DNA from: Nonomuraea maritima
Lineage (GTDB): Bacteria > Actinomycetota > Actinomycetes > Streptosporangiales > Streptosporangiaceae
Reading direction: 5' to 3'
Length of the DNA: 64,000 bases
Assembly: GCF_900100395.1 (NCBI RefSeq)
Contig: NZ_FNFB01000003.1
Location: 186,001 to 250,000 of the forward strand
Within the stretch, counting starts at the first letter, position 1. Every line of letters begins with the position of its first letter. Shown here piece after piece: positions 7,714 to 17,746 of this stretch. Position numbers and translations under genes: made by a program. Under the pieces are notes generated by a model that searched no databases, had not been told where the DNA came from, and worked only from the letters and a program-made list of their open reading frames with translations.

Positions 7714-8982
7714 GTGTCTTCCGCCGCACGGCCCCCCGTGCCGTCCCCCGTCTCCACTTCCCGCCTGGCCTGGCTGGACGCGTTGCGTGGCATCGGAGCC
7801 ATGGCCGTCGTGGTCGAGCACACCCTGCCCTGGTACCTGCCGAGCCTGCGCTTCTACTGGTTCAACCCGGGCGTCTACGGGATCCTCGTCTTCTTCCTGG
7901 TCAGCGGCTACATCATCCCCGCCTCGCTGGAACGCCGCGGCGACGTGCGCGCGTTCTGGATCAGCCGGTTCTTCCGCCTCTACCCCCTCTACCTGGCCGT
8001 CATCGCCGTGATGCTGGCGCTCGCGTGGTGGGTGCCGGTGCGCGAGGCCGTGGTGCGCGACGGCAGCGCGGTGGCCGCGCACGCGACCATGCTGCTCGAC
8101 GTCGTCAGCGTCGGCGGCATCGCCGACACCATGTGGACGCTCTCGTACGAGATGGTCTTCTACCTCGTCGTCACGGCGCTGTTCCTGACGCGCGGGCACG
8201 AGCGCAGCGGGACGCTGGCGATGGCGTTCGCGGCGGCGGCCGTGGTGGTCGGGCTGCTGTCGTCGGGCGCGCTCCTGCAGGGCGGCTGGCTGGCGTACGC
8301 GTCGGGCGTGATCTTCGTGTGCGGGCTCGCGTGCGTGGTGTGGGGCAGGTTCCGTACGGTCGCCGCCGTCGTGCTCGGCGTCATGGCGGTGACGCTGCTG
8401 GCCATGGGCAGCCGGGTGCCGTGGCTGGGGCTGGCGATCGTCGCGGTGATGTTCGCCGGTACGGCGATCTACCGGTGGGAGCGCGGCACCGGTCCGCTCT
8501 GGCCGGTCGCGGTGACCGCCGCGCTGGTCGCCGCCGCGCCGGTGTGGGCGATCATGAATGGCTGGTGGTGGGTGCGCGCCGACGTGTGGGTGACCACGAC
8601 GGCGCTGGCGGGGGCCACGTTCGCGGGTGCGATGGCGCTGCGCGGGCGGCGGCTGCCCAAGGTGGTCGTGTGGCTCGGGCTCATCAGCTATTCGCTCTAC
8701 CTGGTGCACCACCCGGTGCTCAAGTACGTCGTGGCGATCACCGGAGACCTGCGCTCCCGGGAGCTGGCGTACCAGCTGGCCATGACCGGGCTGGCGCTCG
8801 TCGTGACCATGGTCCTCAGCGCGCTCGCCTACCGCTACATCGAGAAACCCCTGCAGGCCATGGGCCGCCGGCTCTCCCGCCGCCTCGCGGCTCCGCCGCC
8901 TCGCGGCTCCGCCGCCGCTGGGGCTGCCGCCCGGTGCCCGGGGCGGGATCCCGGATGGGGGTTCGCGCGTTCACGGCTCTGA
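7714..8982 (+). CDS. Membrane acyltransferase (acyltransferase 3 / OafA type)
   Basis: A 422-residue integral membrane protein. It opens with RLAWLDALRGIGAMAVVVEH, the usual LDxLRGxAaxxVxxxH start of acyltransferase-3 proteins, and has about ten hydrophobic helices. The RFFRLYPLYL motif follows helix 2, and SYSLYLVHHPVLKYV with YRYIEKP marks the last helices. Family members transfer acetyl or other acyl groups to cell-surface sugars, lipids or secreted metabolites. The GTG at 7714 is chosen because the domain starts soon after it; an upstream in-frame start at 7624 would add a non-conserved tail. Acceptor and donor are unknown. Confidence 0.85.
   Translation: MSSAARPPVPSPVSTSRLAWLDALRGIGAMAVVVEHTLPWYLPSLRFYWFNPGVYGILVFFLVSGYIIPASLERRGDVRAFWISRFFRLYPLYLAVIAVMLALAWWVPVREAVVRDGSAVAAHATMLLDVVSVGGIADTMWTLSYEMVFYLVVTALFLTRGHERSGTLAMAFAAAAVVVGLLSSGALLQGGWLAYASGVIFVCGLACVVWGRFRTVAAVVLGVMAVTLLAMGSRVPWLGLAIVAVMFAGTAIYRWERGTGPLWPVAVTAALVAAAPVWAIMNGWWWVRADVWVTTTALAGATFAGAMALRGRRLPKVVVWLGLISYSLYLVHHPVLKYVVAITGDLRSRELAYQLAMTGLALVVTMVLSALAYRYIEKPLQAMGRRLSRRLAAPPPRGSAAAGAAARCPGRDPGWGFARSRL
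8881..8912 (+). repeat. 16-bp tandem duplication in the acyltransferase C-terminal tail
   Basis: CGCCTCGCGGCTCCGC occurs twice in a row at the 3' end of the acyltransferase gene, followed by a partial third copy. Sixteen is not a multiple of three, so the second copy is read in a shifted phase. This shows the tail is unconstrained and probably made by slippage. Confidence 0.7.
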
Positions 8983-9155
8983 CGTCGCGGTGTGATCAGG
9001 CGAATCCGGCTGGTACGCGTGGACATGCGGAGCCGGACCGGCCGCCAGTGGAGTCGCCGCTCGTGACCTCCTCGCAGTGCGGTGCTCTGCTGCTACCGCG
9101 GCCTGGGTGATGACGGTACCGCCAAGGCCGTCCACGACCCGGGCGGTCGGCGACG

Positions 9156-9521
9156 TCAGGGCCGCTGCTGCGGACGTGGCTGCCAGGGCAGCCGGTTCTC
9201 CAGCTCCACCTCCAGGGAGAAGCTGAGGAAGGTGCGGACCACGACGATGAGTGCGAGCACGCCGACACCCGTGAAGGTGGGCGCCACGGCCACAGTCCGG
9301 ATGATGTCTCCGGCGACGAGGAACTCCAGCCCCAGCAGGATGGCCCTGCCGAGCCCTTGCCGATACGCCCGGTAGCCGTCGTGGAAATCACCCCGCCGTC
9401 GTATGCTCCTGACACTGAAGAGAACGGTCGCCGCCAGCGCACCCAGCACGATGATGGCGACCCCGGCGAGATCCACCGCCTGGCCGACCGCTTCGACGAC
9501 GTTCGCGAAGTCCGTGTTCAC
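9156..9521 (-). CDS. DUF1622-family small membrane protein
   Basis: A 121-residue protein with three predicted membrane helices: VDLAGVAIIVLGALAATVLF, LGRAILLGLEFLVAGDIIRT and VGVLALIVVVRTFLSFSLEV. The pattern EFLVAGDIIRT and the C-terminal SLEVELENRLPW are typical of the DUF1622 family, whose function is unknown. The GTG at 9521 is chosen for its strong upstream GGAGGGG; a longer frame to 9698 would add a non-conserved stretch. It lies downstream of the CcdA gene on the same strand but about 300 bases away, so it probably has its own promoter. Confidence 0.85.
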   Translation of the reverse strand: MNTDFANVVEAVGQAVDLAGVAIIVLGALAATVLFSVRSIRRRGDFHDGYRAYRQGLGRAILLGLEFLVAGDIIRTVAVAPTFTGVGVLALIVVVRTFLSFSLEVELENRLPWQPRPQQRP

Positions 9522-9818
9522 GTGGCCCCTCCGGCAGGCGTCCGTTGTCCCCGCGGCCCCCGGGCTGGTGCTTACTCCCGAACCTTCGAGGATGGCGTCA
9601 TGGATGTCATCCGCCGCGCATCGTCGCGGACGGTCGATCCGGCGACATCGCGAGCGCCCAGGCACCTCGCTCACTTGTGTCACAGCGTTCAGGTCCAATA
9701 CCCGCCGGAGTCGATGGACTCACTGCGAGGCCTCTGGAGCCGCCTTCGCCTGCGGCTGGACGACCCTGACCTGCCGGAGCACGGCAGCCGGTCCTTTTCG
9801 GCGCGGCGGCCGCCGGCC
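9522..9818. other. Intergenic stretch between ccdA-like gene and DUF1622 gene
   Basis: About 297 bases with no supported gene. Weak open frames exist on both strands but have no family features and no convincing ribosome-binding site. No strong hairpin or tandem repeat was seen. It should contain the promoter of the DUF1622 gene. Confidence 0.5.
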
Positions 9819-10670
9819 TCAGCGAGCTCGGCTGCGACGCGCCATACGCAAGGCCAGAGCCGCCAGACCCATGAGGACGAGCACGACGCCGATCCACCCG
9901 GGGCCGAGCCGAGCGACCCAACCGGCGACGGCCGCCTGCACGGCGGTCGCGGCACCCACGATCGGGTCGTCGGCATCCGCACCGGCGAAGACGCGCAGCT
10001 CGTACCAGCCGTAATACAACACGTACAGGCCCGCGAGGGTCAGCAGGGCACCGCTGGTCCTGGACACGTACGGCAGCAGGCGCCGCAACCGGGCCACGAC
10101 GGCGGCGCGGGCGACCGCCACCGCCAGCGACAGCGCTGCGATGACCGAACCCATGCCGAGCGCGTAGGTGGCGAACGCCGCCATCCCGCCGGCCATCCCG
10201 CCGCCGGACAGCCCGGCCGACACGACCGCAAGGAACGGCCCGACGGTGCAGGACAAGGAGGCCGACGCATAGGACACGCCATAGCCGTACAGGGAGAGCG
10301 GCGAGGTGGTCGGGCGGCCGGTGGCCAAGCCCGGCAGGCGCAGCAGCAGCTCACGGCCGGACAGCAACCACAGGCCGAGCCCGACCAGGATCGCGCCGAT
10401 GACCAGGGTCGCCCACGGCAGTTGGCCGCCCACCGACACCGCGAGCACGGTCACGACAGAACCGAACAGGCCGAAGACCGTGACGAACCCCGCGGTCATC
10501 GCCGCCGACAGGACCAGCGCCCGGCGGAGGGGACCAGCTCCCTGATCGTTGATGAGCAAGGTGAGGTATGCCGGCAACATGGCGAAGCCACACGGATTGA
10601 ACGCGGCCACCATGCCGGCGGTGAGCGCCAAGGCGAGCGGTGCCTCGGCGACGCCCATGCCGAAGGACAT
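9819..10670 (-). CDS. ccdA: Cytochrome c biogenesis protein, CcdA/DsbD transmembrane family
   Basis: A 283-residue membrane protein with seven or eight helices, longer than the compact 230-240 residue CcdA proteins. The two signature cysteines are present: VAAFNPCGFAMLPAYLTLL (helix 1) and SASLSCTVGPFLAVVSAG (helix 4). CcdA carries electrons from cytoplasmic thioredoxin across the membrane to extracytoplasmic thioredoxin-fold partners. The gene begins 7 bases after the end of the DsbF/TlpA-like reading frame upstream, so the two form a coupled pair. That partner has a premature amber codon here, which may leave CcdA without its local substrate. Confidence 0.93.
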   Translation of the reverse strand: MSFGMGVAEAPLALALTAGMVAAFNPCGFAMLPAYLTLLINDQGAGPLRRALVLSAAMTAGFVTVFGLFGSVVTVLAVSVGGQLPWATLVIGAILVGLGLWLLSGRELLLRLPGLATGRPTTSPLSLYGYGVSYASASLSCTVGPFLAVVSAGLSGGGMAGGMAAFATYALGMGSVIAALSLAVAVARAAVVARLRRLLPYVSRTSGALLTLAGLYVLYYGWYELRVFAGADADDPIVGAATAVQAAVAGWVARLGPGWIGVVLVLMGLAALALRMARRSRAR

Positions 10671-10677
10671 GGTTCGG

Positions 10678-11271
10678 CTACCGGCCGAGCAGCGTGCGAA
10701 GGTGCTCGTTCAGCGTCTCCCTGCTGAGCGGGCCGGAGGCCTTCTCCATGGAACCGTCCGGTTTCATGAACACGAAGGTGGACTGCTCGCTGACGCCGAG
10801 CATCGTCCACACCGCGCCCTTGGTGTCCGACAGGTGCAGAAGGTTCCCGGTCCCTGTGCGCTAGACGAACTCCTTCATCGCCGCCTCGGTGTCCAAGCCG
10901 GCGACCCCGACGAACGCGACATCACCGTGCTGCGCGGCCGCTGCCTTGACGGTGGGCGCCTCCGCGCGGCATTTGGGACACCACGGCGCCCAGAACCAGA
11001 AGGCGATGGGCCTGCCCGCCAGACTCTCGCCCCGGAAGGTCTGTCCATCCAGCGTCCGTGTGGTGAACCGCAGCGCGGCGGGCGCCGCAGCCTTGCCCGC
11101 CTTCGATGAGCTCGGTGAGTGCGATGGGGACTGTGCCGGTGCGAAGGTGGCCGTGCCTGCCGTGCCTGCCGTGGCGGTCGTGGACCCGGCCTCGTCCTGC
11201 CTTGTGGGGCCACACGCGACCGCCAGCAGGGCGATCGCCGTCGTCGCTGCCGCGGTTCGTAAGTCGCTCAT
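10678..11271 (-). pseudogene. DsbF/TlpA-like secreted thioredoxin lipoprotein, split by an in-frame amber codon
   Basis: From an ATG at 11271 the protein starts with a lipoprotein signal (TTAIALLAVACG, lipobox Cys) and a Thr/Ala/Ser linker. A thioredoxin-like domain follows with the active site FWFWAPWCPKCRAEAP. After EAAMKEFV the frame meets TAG at 10861-10863. The same frame then continues to its natural stop at 10678 with RTGTGNLLHLSD, GAVWTMLGVSEQSTFVFM and KPDG, exactly the remainder of an Mpt53/DsbF-type fold. A C-to-T change of CAG to TAG explains it. The truncated product keeps the CxxC but loses the cis-Pro side of the fold, so it is probably inactive unless the stop is suppressed or is a sequence error. 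It is cotranscribed with the ccdA-like gene. Confidence 0.85.
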
Positions 11272-11457
11272 GCCTGCCACCCTAGAAGCGCTCTCGTGCG
11301 CCACTCCTTACAAGGCGATGACGGTGACGGCACCGCCCAGCCCGTCCCCCGTGAGTCGGTGGAGGGCTTGGGCGCCTGGATTCCGGTCGGCGGACACAGG
11401 TCCGCCAGCAGCAAAGCACCGCGACGGGATGGGGAACCTGGTCACGGCCGCGCCCTC

Positions 11458-11916
11458 TCAGACCGGCTCGGTGACCGGCTGCAGGGCGCGGGCGAGGCCC
11501 GGGTGGCCGGCGAGCGCGCGTGACACGACGGGGTCCTCGGCCATGAGGAAGGCGAGGTGCCTGACCGCGTGCGCGACCACGTTGGCGAGCGCGAGGTGCT
11601 CGGGCGACGGCGCCGCGGGCCTGTCGCCACGGGCGATGTCGAGCACCGGCACCTCGGTCGCGGGCAGCCACGGCGCCGGGTCGGGGCACACCGCGTAGGT
11701 CAGCACGATCGTCCCGCCGGGCTCGTGCCGCCAACTGGTGGAGTGGACGACCGTGCCGGGGTCGCCGGCCGGGACGCCGGACAGCCTGCGGGCCGTACCG
11801 TCGGGCGTTTCCCCGGGCATGGGCGGGGCGGCGGCATGCCGGTAGGACCAGCGGCCGTCGGTGGCCACCCGTAGCATGAGGGTCTCGACGCGGACCACGA
11901 GTCCTTCCACCGCCAC
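11458..11916 (-). CDS. Hypothetical protein
   Basis: About 152 residues, no family recognised. It contains RVATDGRWSYRHAAAPPMPG, SWRHEPGGTIVLTYAVCPDP and a C-terminal helical part with NVVAHAVRHLAFLMAEDPVV. The alternation of short beta segments and a final His-containing helix suggests a soluble cytoplasmic protein. No signal peptide or membrane segment is present. The start is uncertain: TTG at 11919, GTG at 11916 and GTG at 11910 are in frame and none has a clear ribosome-binding site. It is divergent from the cyanophycinase-like gene, about 110 bases apart. Confidence 0.6.
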   Translation of the reverse strand: MAVEGLVVRVETLMLRVATDGRWSYRHAAAPPMPGETPDGTARRLSGVPAGDPGTVVHSTSWRHEPGGTIVLTYAVCPDPAPWLPATEVPVLDIARGDRPAAPSPEHLALANVVAHAVRHLAFLMAEDPVVSRALAGHPGLARALQPVTEPV

Positions 11917-12029
11917 CAACTTACTGCCAACGATGTGCAGGTACGTACGCCAAGCATATGTGTCACGCTCTTGAACGTCGCGAGCGGCCGGGTTGTGATC
12001 GATGGGGTGCGAGAGAGGGGCCGACAGCC

Positions 12030-13220
12030 ATGCCCGGTTCGCTGGTGCTGATGGGTTCGGGCGAGACGAGCCCGACCATGGTCGAGATCCACCGCGCCGC
12101 CGCGCGGACCTTGCGGCCGGGGGCGCGGGCGGTGCTGCTCGACACGCCGTACGCCTTCCAGGAGAACCGCGCCGACATCTCGGCCCGCGCCTGCCGCTAC
12201 TTCGCGCGCAGCGTCGGCCTCGACGTCGAGGTCGCCGCGGGCATCACGGGCGCCGACTGGGTGTTCTCCGGCCCGGGCAGCCCCACGTACGCGCTCGACC
12301 GGTGGGCCGGCTCAGGGGTGGCCGGAGACCTGCGCGCCCGGATCAGGGCCCGCGAGGGCGTGACCGTGCTCGCCTCCGCGGCCGCCTGCACGGCGGGGCT
12401 GGCCACGGTGCCGGTGTACGAGATCTACAAGGTCGGCGCCGAGCCCCACTGGCGCGAAGGGCTCGGCCTGCTGGAGTCGCTCGGCCTGCAGGCCGTGCTC
12501 ATTCCGCACTATGACAACGCCGAGGGCGGCACCCACGACACCCGCTTCTGCTACCTCGGCGAGCGCCGCCTGGCGCGGATGGAGCGCGAGCTGCCCCCCG
12601 GCACGGCCGTGCTCGGCCTCGACGAGCACACCGCCCTGGTGATCGACCTGGAGAGCGAGTCGGTACGCGTGTCGGGCCGCGGCGGCCTGACCGTGCGCCG
12701 TCCGGGCAGCCAGGTGTTCCTGCCGTCCGGCACCGGCACCGACCTCGCCGGGCTGCGCCGCCTCGCGGAGGGCGCGGCGGGAGCGGCGCCGCCGCCGCGG
12801 CCGGCGCCGGAGCAGGCCGCCGAAGCCGAGGCCACCCTGGAGGAGTCGATCGGCGCGTGCGAGAAGCTGTTCGGCGCGGCGGTCGCCCGGCCCGACCCCG
12901 TGGCGGCCGCGCAGGTGGTGCTCGACCTCGAGGCCGAGATCGTCAGGTGGGCCGCCGACACCGAGGAGGACTCCGGCGGCGTCGAGCAGGCCCGTGAGCT
13001 GCTGCGGCTGCTGGTCGCCCGGCTCGGCGAGCTGGCGGCGGCCGAGGCCCGCCGCTCCCGCAGTCTGCCGGCCCTGGTGGAGCCGCTGCTCGCGCTGCGC
13101 GCCGACCTGCGCTCCCAGGGCCGTTACGAGGTGGCCGACGCGTTGCGCGCGGCCCTGCACAGCGGCGGCATCACCGTCGAGGACACCCCCGACGGCTCCC
13201 GCTGGTCCCTCGTCCCCTGA
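12030..13220 (+). CDS. Cyanophycinase-like (S51 / class I GATase fold) protein with CysRS-like C-terminal tail
   Basis: A 396-residue protein. Residues 1-240 resemble peptidase S51/cyanophycinase-like proteins: LVLMGSGETSPTMVEIHRAA, VFSGPGSPTYALDRW (about 78-92), and VTVLASAAACTAGLATVPVY (about 111-130), where the catalytic Ser of the family's SAGA turn would be Ser116 but AAA follows it. YDNAEGGTHDTRF supplies further polar residues. A helical middle (250-340) leads to a C-terminus (about 346-396) with LLALRADLRSQGRYEVADAL and GITVEDTPDGSRW. That is the tail found at the end of actinobacterial cysteinyl-tRNA synthetases. The tail would normally help read or bind tRNA(Cys). Role unknown. ATG 12030 follows GAGAGAGGGG. 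Confidence 0.8.
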   Translation: MPGSLVLMGSGETSPTMVEIHRAAARTLRPGARAVLLDTPYAFQENRADISARACRYFARSVGLDVEVAAGITGADWVFSGPGSPTYALDRWAGSGVAGDLRARIRAREGVTVLASAAACTAGLATVPVYEIYKVGAEPHWREGLGLLESLGLQAVLIPHYDNAEGGTHDTRFCYLGERRLARMERELPPGTAVLGLDEHTALVIDLESESVRVSGRGGLTVRRPGSQVFLPSGTGTDLAGLRRLAEGAAGAAPPPRPAPEQAAEAEATLEESIGACEKLFGAAVARPDPVAAAQVVLDLEAEIVRWAADTEEDSGGVEQARELLRLLVARLGELAAAEARRSRSLPALVEPLLALRADLRSQGRYEVADALRAALHSGGITVEDTPDGSRWSLVP

Positions 13221-13234
13221 GCGGTGCGCGTCCG

Positions 13235-13846
13235 TCAGCCGGCGGCGTCCCGCACGGTGCGGGCGCTGATCTTCTCCGCCAGGCGTTCGAACTCCGACTG
13301 CGGGAGCAGCCCCGACACCAGTTCTCCGGCGATGAGCCAGCTGGGCGTGGCCCGCACGCCGTACCGCGCGCCGAGCGCCTCGGCTTCCGCGACGGACGTG
13401 TACGCGGCGGCCGAGGCGAGCGCGGCGCGCAGTTCGGCGACGTCCACGCCGGACTCGATCGCGTGCCGCTCGATCACGGACTGCTCGCCGAGGTCCTCAC
13501 CGAGCACGTAGCGCGCGGCGAACAACCGCCTGGTGAAGAGGCACGACAGGTCGGGACGGTTCAGGCGGACCCACTCGGCCGCGGCGAGCGCCGTCCGGGT
13601 GCTGGGCAGGCGCCGCGGCCACGTCAGCGGGAGGCCGGCCGCCGCGGCTTCGTTCCGGAGCGCCACGTGCACGTCGCTGACGCGCGGACCGGCCTCCATG
13701 CCCTCGGGCGGGATCTCGGGATGAAGCTGGAACGGCAGGTGGACGACCTTCAGGCCGCGGCTCTCGAGGATGTCGCAGCGCTGCTGCCCCACGTAGCAGA
13801 AGGGGCAGGTGAAGTCGAACCAGTGCAGGATGCGGATCGGTTCCAC
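13235..13846 (-). CDS. DsbA-family oxidoreductase (FrnE/2-hydroxychromene-2-carboxylate isomerase-like)
   Basis: A 203-residue thioredoxin-fold protein with a CPFC active site at residues 14-17 (HWFDFTCPFCYVGQQRCDIL). A helical insertion and the cis-Pro loop segment RYGVRATPSWLIAGELVSG follow. There is no signal peptide, so it is the cytoplasmic FrnE-like branch, which catalyses thiol-disulfide exchange or glutathione/mycothiol-type chemistry. The GTG start at 13846 follows GAGGAG at good spacing. It is convergent with the cyanophycinase-like gene, 14 bases apart. An unannotated polyketide or stress role is possible, as for FrnE homologs, but nothing nearby supports one. Confidence 0.9.
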   Translation of the reverse strand: MEPIRILHWFDFTCPFCYVGQQRCDILESRGLKVVHLPFQLHPEIPPEGMEAGPRVSDVHVALRNEAAAAGLPLTWPRRLPSTRTALAAAEWVRLNRPDLSCLFTRRLFAARYVLGEDLGEQSVIERHAIESGVDVAELRAALASAAAYTSVAEAEALGARYGVRATPSWLIAGELVSGLLPQSEFERLAEKISARTVRDAAG

Positions 13847-14143
13847 GTCAACTCCTCGCCTTCCTGGGCGGGCGGGCCGCCGAGGCGAGCGGCACCGGCC
13901 ATGACGTCATGAAGGCTGCACCGGTGGAGCATGTCCTGCCCCCAGCCGGCCGTGGCGCCGCGCGTGGCCCCATGGCCACGTGGCCGATCCGGTCGACGGG
14001 GACGACCCGTCGAGCTGAGGCGTTCACCTGTTATGCCTTCTTTACCATACGGTTATTGTCTGTAACTTGATACAGTACCCCTTTTGTTCGGCGCTGGTCT
14101 GCCGGGTGGGCCCATTACGGTTGCAGGCTTTTTTGTCACCATT
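13847..14143. other. Intergenic stretch with AT-rich core
   Basis: About 297 bases between the DsbA-like gene and the ABC ATPase gene, both on the minus strand. The part near 14030-14085 is markedly AT-rich for this window (TTTACCATACGGTTATTGTC, then TGTAACTTGATACAGTACCC). TGTAACTTGATACAG is an imperfect inverted repeat that could be an operator. No coding potential was recognised. Confidence 0.5.
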
Positions 14144-15424
<1,281 letters not shown>

Positions 15425-15540
15425 GGGCCCACACCTTGCGCAAGTGTCACCTGGGAATGGAGAGGTAGTACATCGCGGTACAAGACGACATGTCCACCCT
15501 CCCTATGAAGAACGCAATTCAGGACAATTTCGGGCAGCAA

Positions 15541-16134
15541 TTACGGCCAGAGCGCAGGTGTGTCGAGAACGATCACACGACATCCTTCGCCGTCCAGCCT
15601 GTCGCCTTCGACGCCGACCCCCGTGGCCATCTCGATGAAGGCGAACGCCGCGCTCTGTCTGCCGACGAGATCCTCGCGGTCGAGGCCGTCGAGCATGACG
15701 GGGAAATCAGCGAATATTTCCGGCACGTCATCGATCTGTTGACCACGGACGTAATTGTCAATCCGTGCCCGAATCCTGCCACCGCCCGCGTAGGCGATCG
15801 TCGATGTCCGGTTGAACCCCCATGACGTCGTCCACACCCGGGCGTCCTCGCTGAGCGCGGCGAGGAGTTCGTCGGGCAGGGAGTCGCCGAACCTGCCCTC
15901 CAGGAACCCGTACGCGCCGTCGCCCTCGAAGACGTACAGCAGGGCGAGGTCCTCGTCCATGGCCACCTCCATGGGGTCGTCCATGACGCGTTCTTCCGGG
16001 TCGCGCCCGCTGTTCAGCCGCCACAGGAGGTCGTCGAGAGCGATCCCCTCGTCGAGGGGTTGCACCACGGTCCAGCAGAGACTGTCCGTGAGCCACGAGT
16101 GCTGCCGGAAGAGAGCGCGGTAGTGATCGATCAC
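15541..16134 (-). CDS. Hypothetical protein, possibly DUF6461-like
   Basis: About 197 residues from a GTG at 16134; the frame is open to 16332, so the start is uncertain and no clear ribosome-binding site marks it. The protein is acidic and soluble, with LFRQHSWLTDSLCWTVVQPL, LLYVFEGDGAYGFLEGRFGD, VWTTSWGFNRTSTIAYAGGG and FAFIEMATGVGVEGDRLDGE. The repeated Trp-containing strands and the late GVGVEGDRLDG turn recall DUF6461 immunity-like proteins of actinomycetes, but this is only an impression. No toxin gene was found next to it. Function unknown. Confidence 0.65.
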   Translation of the reverse strand: MIDHYRALFRQHSWLTDSLCWTVVQPLDEGIALDDLLWRLNSGRDPEERVMDDPMEVAMDEDLALLYVFEGDGAYGFLEGRFGDSLPDELLAALSEDARVWTTSWGFNRTSTIAYAGGGRIRARIDNYVRGQQIDDVPEIFADFPVMLDGLDREDLVGRQSAAFAFIEMATGVGVEGDRLDGEGCRVIVLDTPALWP

Positions 16135-16391
16135 CTGGTCATGATGGCGCGATATTTCACGACTCAAGAGGCCTGGAAGGTCTTGCGTAAAGTTGCGGCA
16201 ATAGCTTTCATGGTCGGGACGCGCGACGAGAGGGGCACGATGACCGGCCGACGGCGGATCGCGAAGACCGAACAGCCCCACAACCCCGGCCCTTCGAAGG
16301 AACCACTCGCCGACCACCCGCCCGCCGCACACGGCCTCGGCCCGTCCGCGACAGCCGGGGTGGGCCTTCGGTGGAAAGTAAAGTGTGGGGC

Positions 16392-17417
16392 ATGAACGGT
16401 AACGCTCGCCTCGCCGACATCGCCGCCCAGGCCGGGGTGAGTGAGGCCACCGTCAGCCGGGTGCTCAACGGCAGGCCCGGCGTCTCGGCCACCACCCGCC
16501 AGGCCGTGATGACCGCGCTCGACCTCATGGGCTACGAGCGCCCGTCCCGGCTGCGTCAGCGCAGCAACGGCCTCGTGGGCCTGGTGACGCCCGAGCTCGA
16601 CAACCCGATCTTCCCCGCGTTCGCGCAGGCCATCGAGAAGGCGCTGACCCAGCACGGCTACACGCCCGTGCTGTGCACCCAGCTGCCCGGCGGCGCCCCC
16701 GAGGACGAGTTCACCGAGTTACTGGTCGACCGCGGCGTGAGCGGCATCGTGTTCGTGTCCGGCCTGCACGCCGACACCACCGCCCGGATGGACCGCTACA
16801 CCCGCCTCGCCGACCGCGGGCTGCCGATCGTGCTCGTCGACGGCTACAACGAGGGCGTCGACGCCCCCTTCATCTCGCCCGACGACCGCCTCGCCGCCCG
16901 CCTGGCCGTGCAGCACCTCGTCGACCTCGGCCACGAGCGCATCGGCATCGCGGTCGGGCCGCGCCGGTTCGTCCCCGTGATCAGGAAGATCGAGGGGTAC
17001 AAGCAGGCCATGGCACAACTGCTGGGAGCCTCCGACGTCGACGAGCTGATCTCCCACTCGCTGTTCTCCGTCGAGGGCGGGCAGGCGGCCGCCGCGCAAC
17101 TGCTGCTGCGCGGCTGCACCGGCATCGTGTGCGCGAGCGACCTCATGGCGCTCGGCGCGATCCGCGCCTGCCGCGAGAAGGGGCTGTCGGTGCCGGGCGA
17201 CGTGTCCGTGGTCGGGTTCGACGACTCGCCGCTCATCGCGTTCACCGACCCGCCGCTGACCACGGTGCGCAAGCCGATCGGCGCGATGGCATCGGCCGCG
17301 GTGCAGACGCTGCTCGAGGAGGTCAACGGCGCTCCCGCGCGGCACGTCGAGCTCATCTTCCAGCCGGAGCTGGTCGTCCGAGGGTCCACGGGCTCGGGGC
17401 CGCTGGTCAACCGGTGA
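16392..17417 (+). CDS. LacI-family transcriptional regulator
   Basis: A 341-residue repressor. The N-terminal HTH ARLADIAAQAGVSEATVSRV and hinge LNGRPGVSATTRQAV are classical. The periplasmic-binding-like core has GLVGLVTPELDNPIFPAFAQ, FVSGLHADTT, the effector region VGFDDSPLIAFTDPPLTTV and KPIGAMASAAVQTLLEE. ATG 16392 is chosen because the HTH begins directly after it. The gene overlaps the next reading frame (broken PfkB) by four bases (GTGA) and leads into KDG kinase and KDPG aldolase genes, so it probably represses a sugar-acid catabolic operon in response to a sugar or phosphorylated intermediate. Confidence 0.93.
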   Translation: MNGNARLADIAAQAGVSEATVSRVLNGRPGVSATTRQAVMTALDLMGYERPSRLRQRSNGLVGLVTPELDNPIFPAFAQAIEKALTQHGYTPVLCTQLPGGAPEDEFTELLVDRGVSGIVFVSGLHADTTARMDRYTRLADRGLPIVLVDGYNEGVDAPFISPDDRLAARLAVQHLVDLGHERIGIAVGPRRFVPVIRKIEGYKQAMAQLLGASDVDELISHSLFSVEGGQAAAAQLLLRGCTGIVCASDLMALGAIRACREKGLSVPGDVSVVGFDDSPLIAFTDPPLTTVRKPIGAMASAAVQTLLEEVNGAPARHVELIFQPELVVRGSTGSGPLVNR

Positions 17418-17674
17418 CGTACGACGTCCTCGTCCTGGGTGGCGCGGGGGTCGACACGACCGTGCGGGTGCCGGGGCTGCCGCTGCCGTACCGCTGCTCC
17501 TACCACGTGCCCCGGCGGGCACCCGGCATCGTGCGCGACGGACGCGCCCGCACCGTCGTGTCCACGCGCGGCGCGGACGGCTGTCTCGTGCCCGGGGCGC
17601 ACGCCTGCACGGTCGCGGGCACGCACGAGTCGCCCATCACGGAGGACCTGCTCCTCGCCCGTACCTCCGGGTAA
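17414..17674 (+). pseudogene. Truncated PfkB-family sugar kinase remnant
   Basis: An 86-residue frame overlapping the LacI stop as GTGA. It opens like a ribokinase-family enzyme (TYDVLVLGGAGVDTTVRVPG) but after LPLPYRCSYHVPRRAPGIV jumps to what should be the middle of the fold (GRARTVVSTRGADGCL). It ends without the GAGDxF catalytic motif. An internal deletion of roughly 100 to 200 residues and loss of the C-terminus are the simplest explanation. It cannot bind ATP as a kinase. A complete paralog (KDG kinase) starts 72 bases downstream. Confidence 0.75.
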
Positions 17675-17746
17675 CCCACCACAAAGGCCATTTAGTACGC
17701 TTTTCCGCGTCTGCCTGGCAGAACGCCCGAGCGAGGAGTGCGAGCT

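Noticed and set aside
10861..10863. The amber codon could be programmed recoding (selenocysteine or pyrrolysine).
   Set aside because: Selenocysteine uses TGA and needs a nearby hairpin; pyrrolysine insertion is not known in actinomycetes of this kind. A point mutation or sequence error is simpler.
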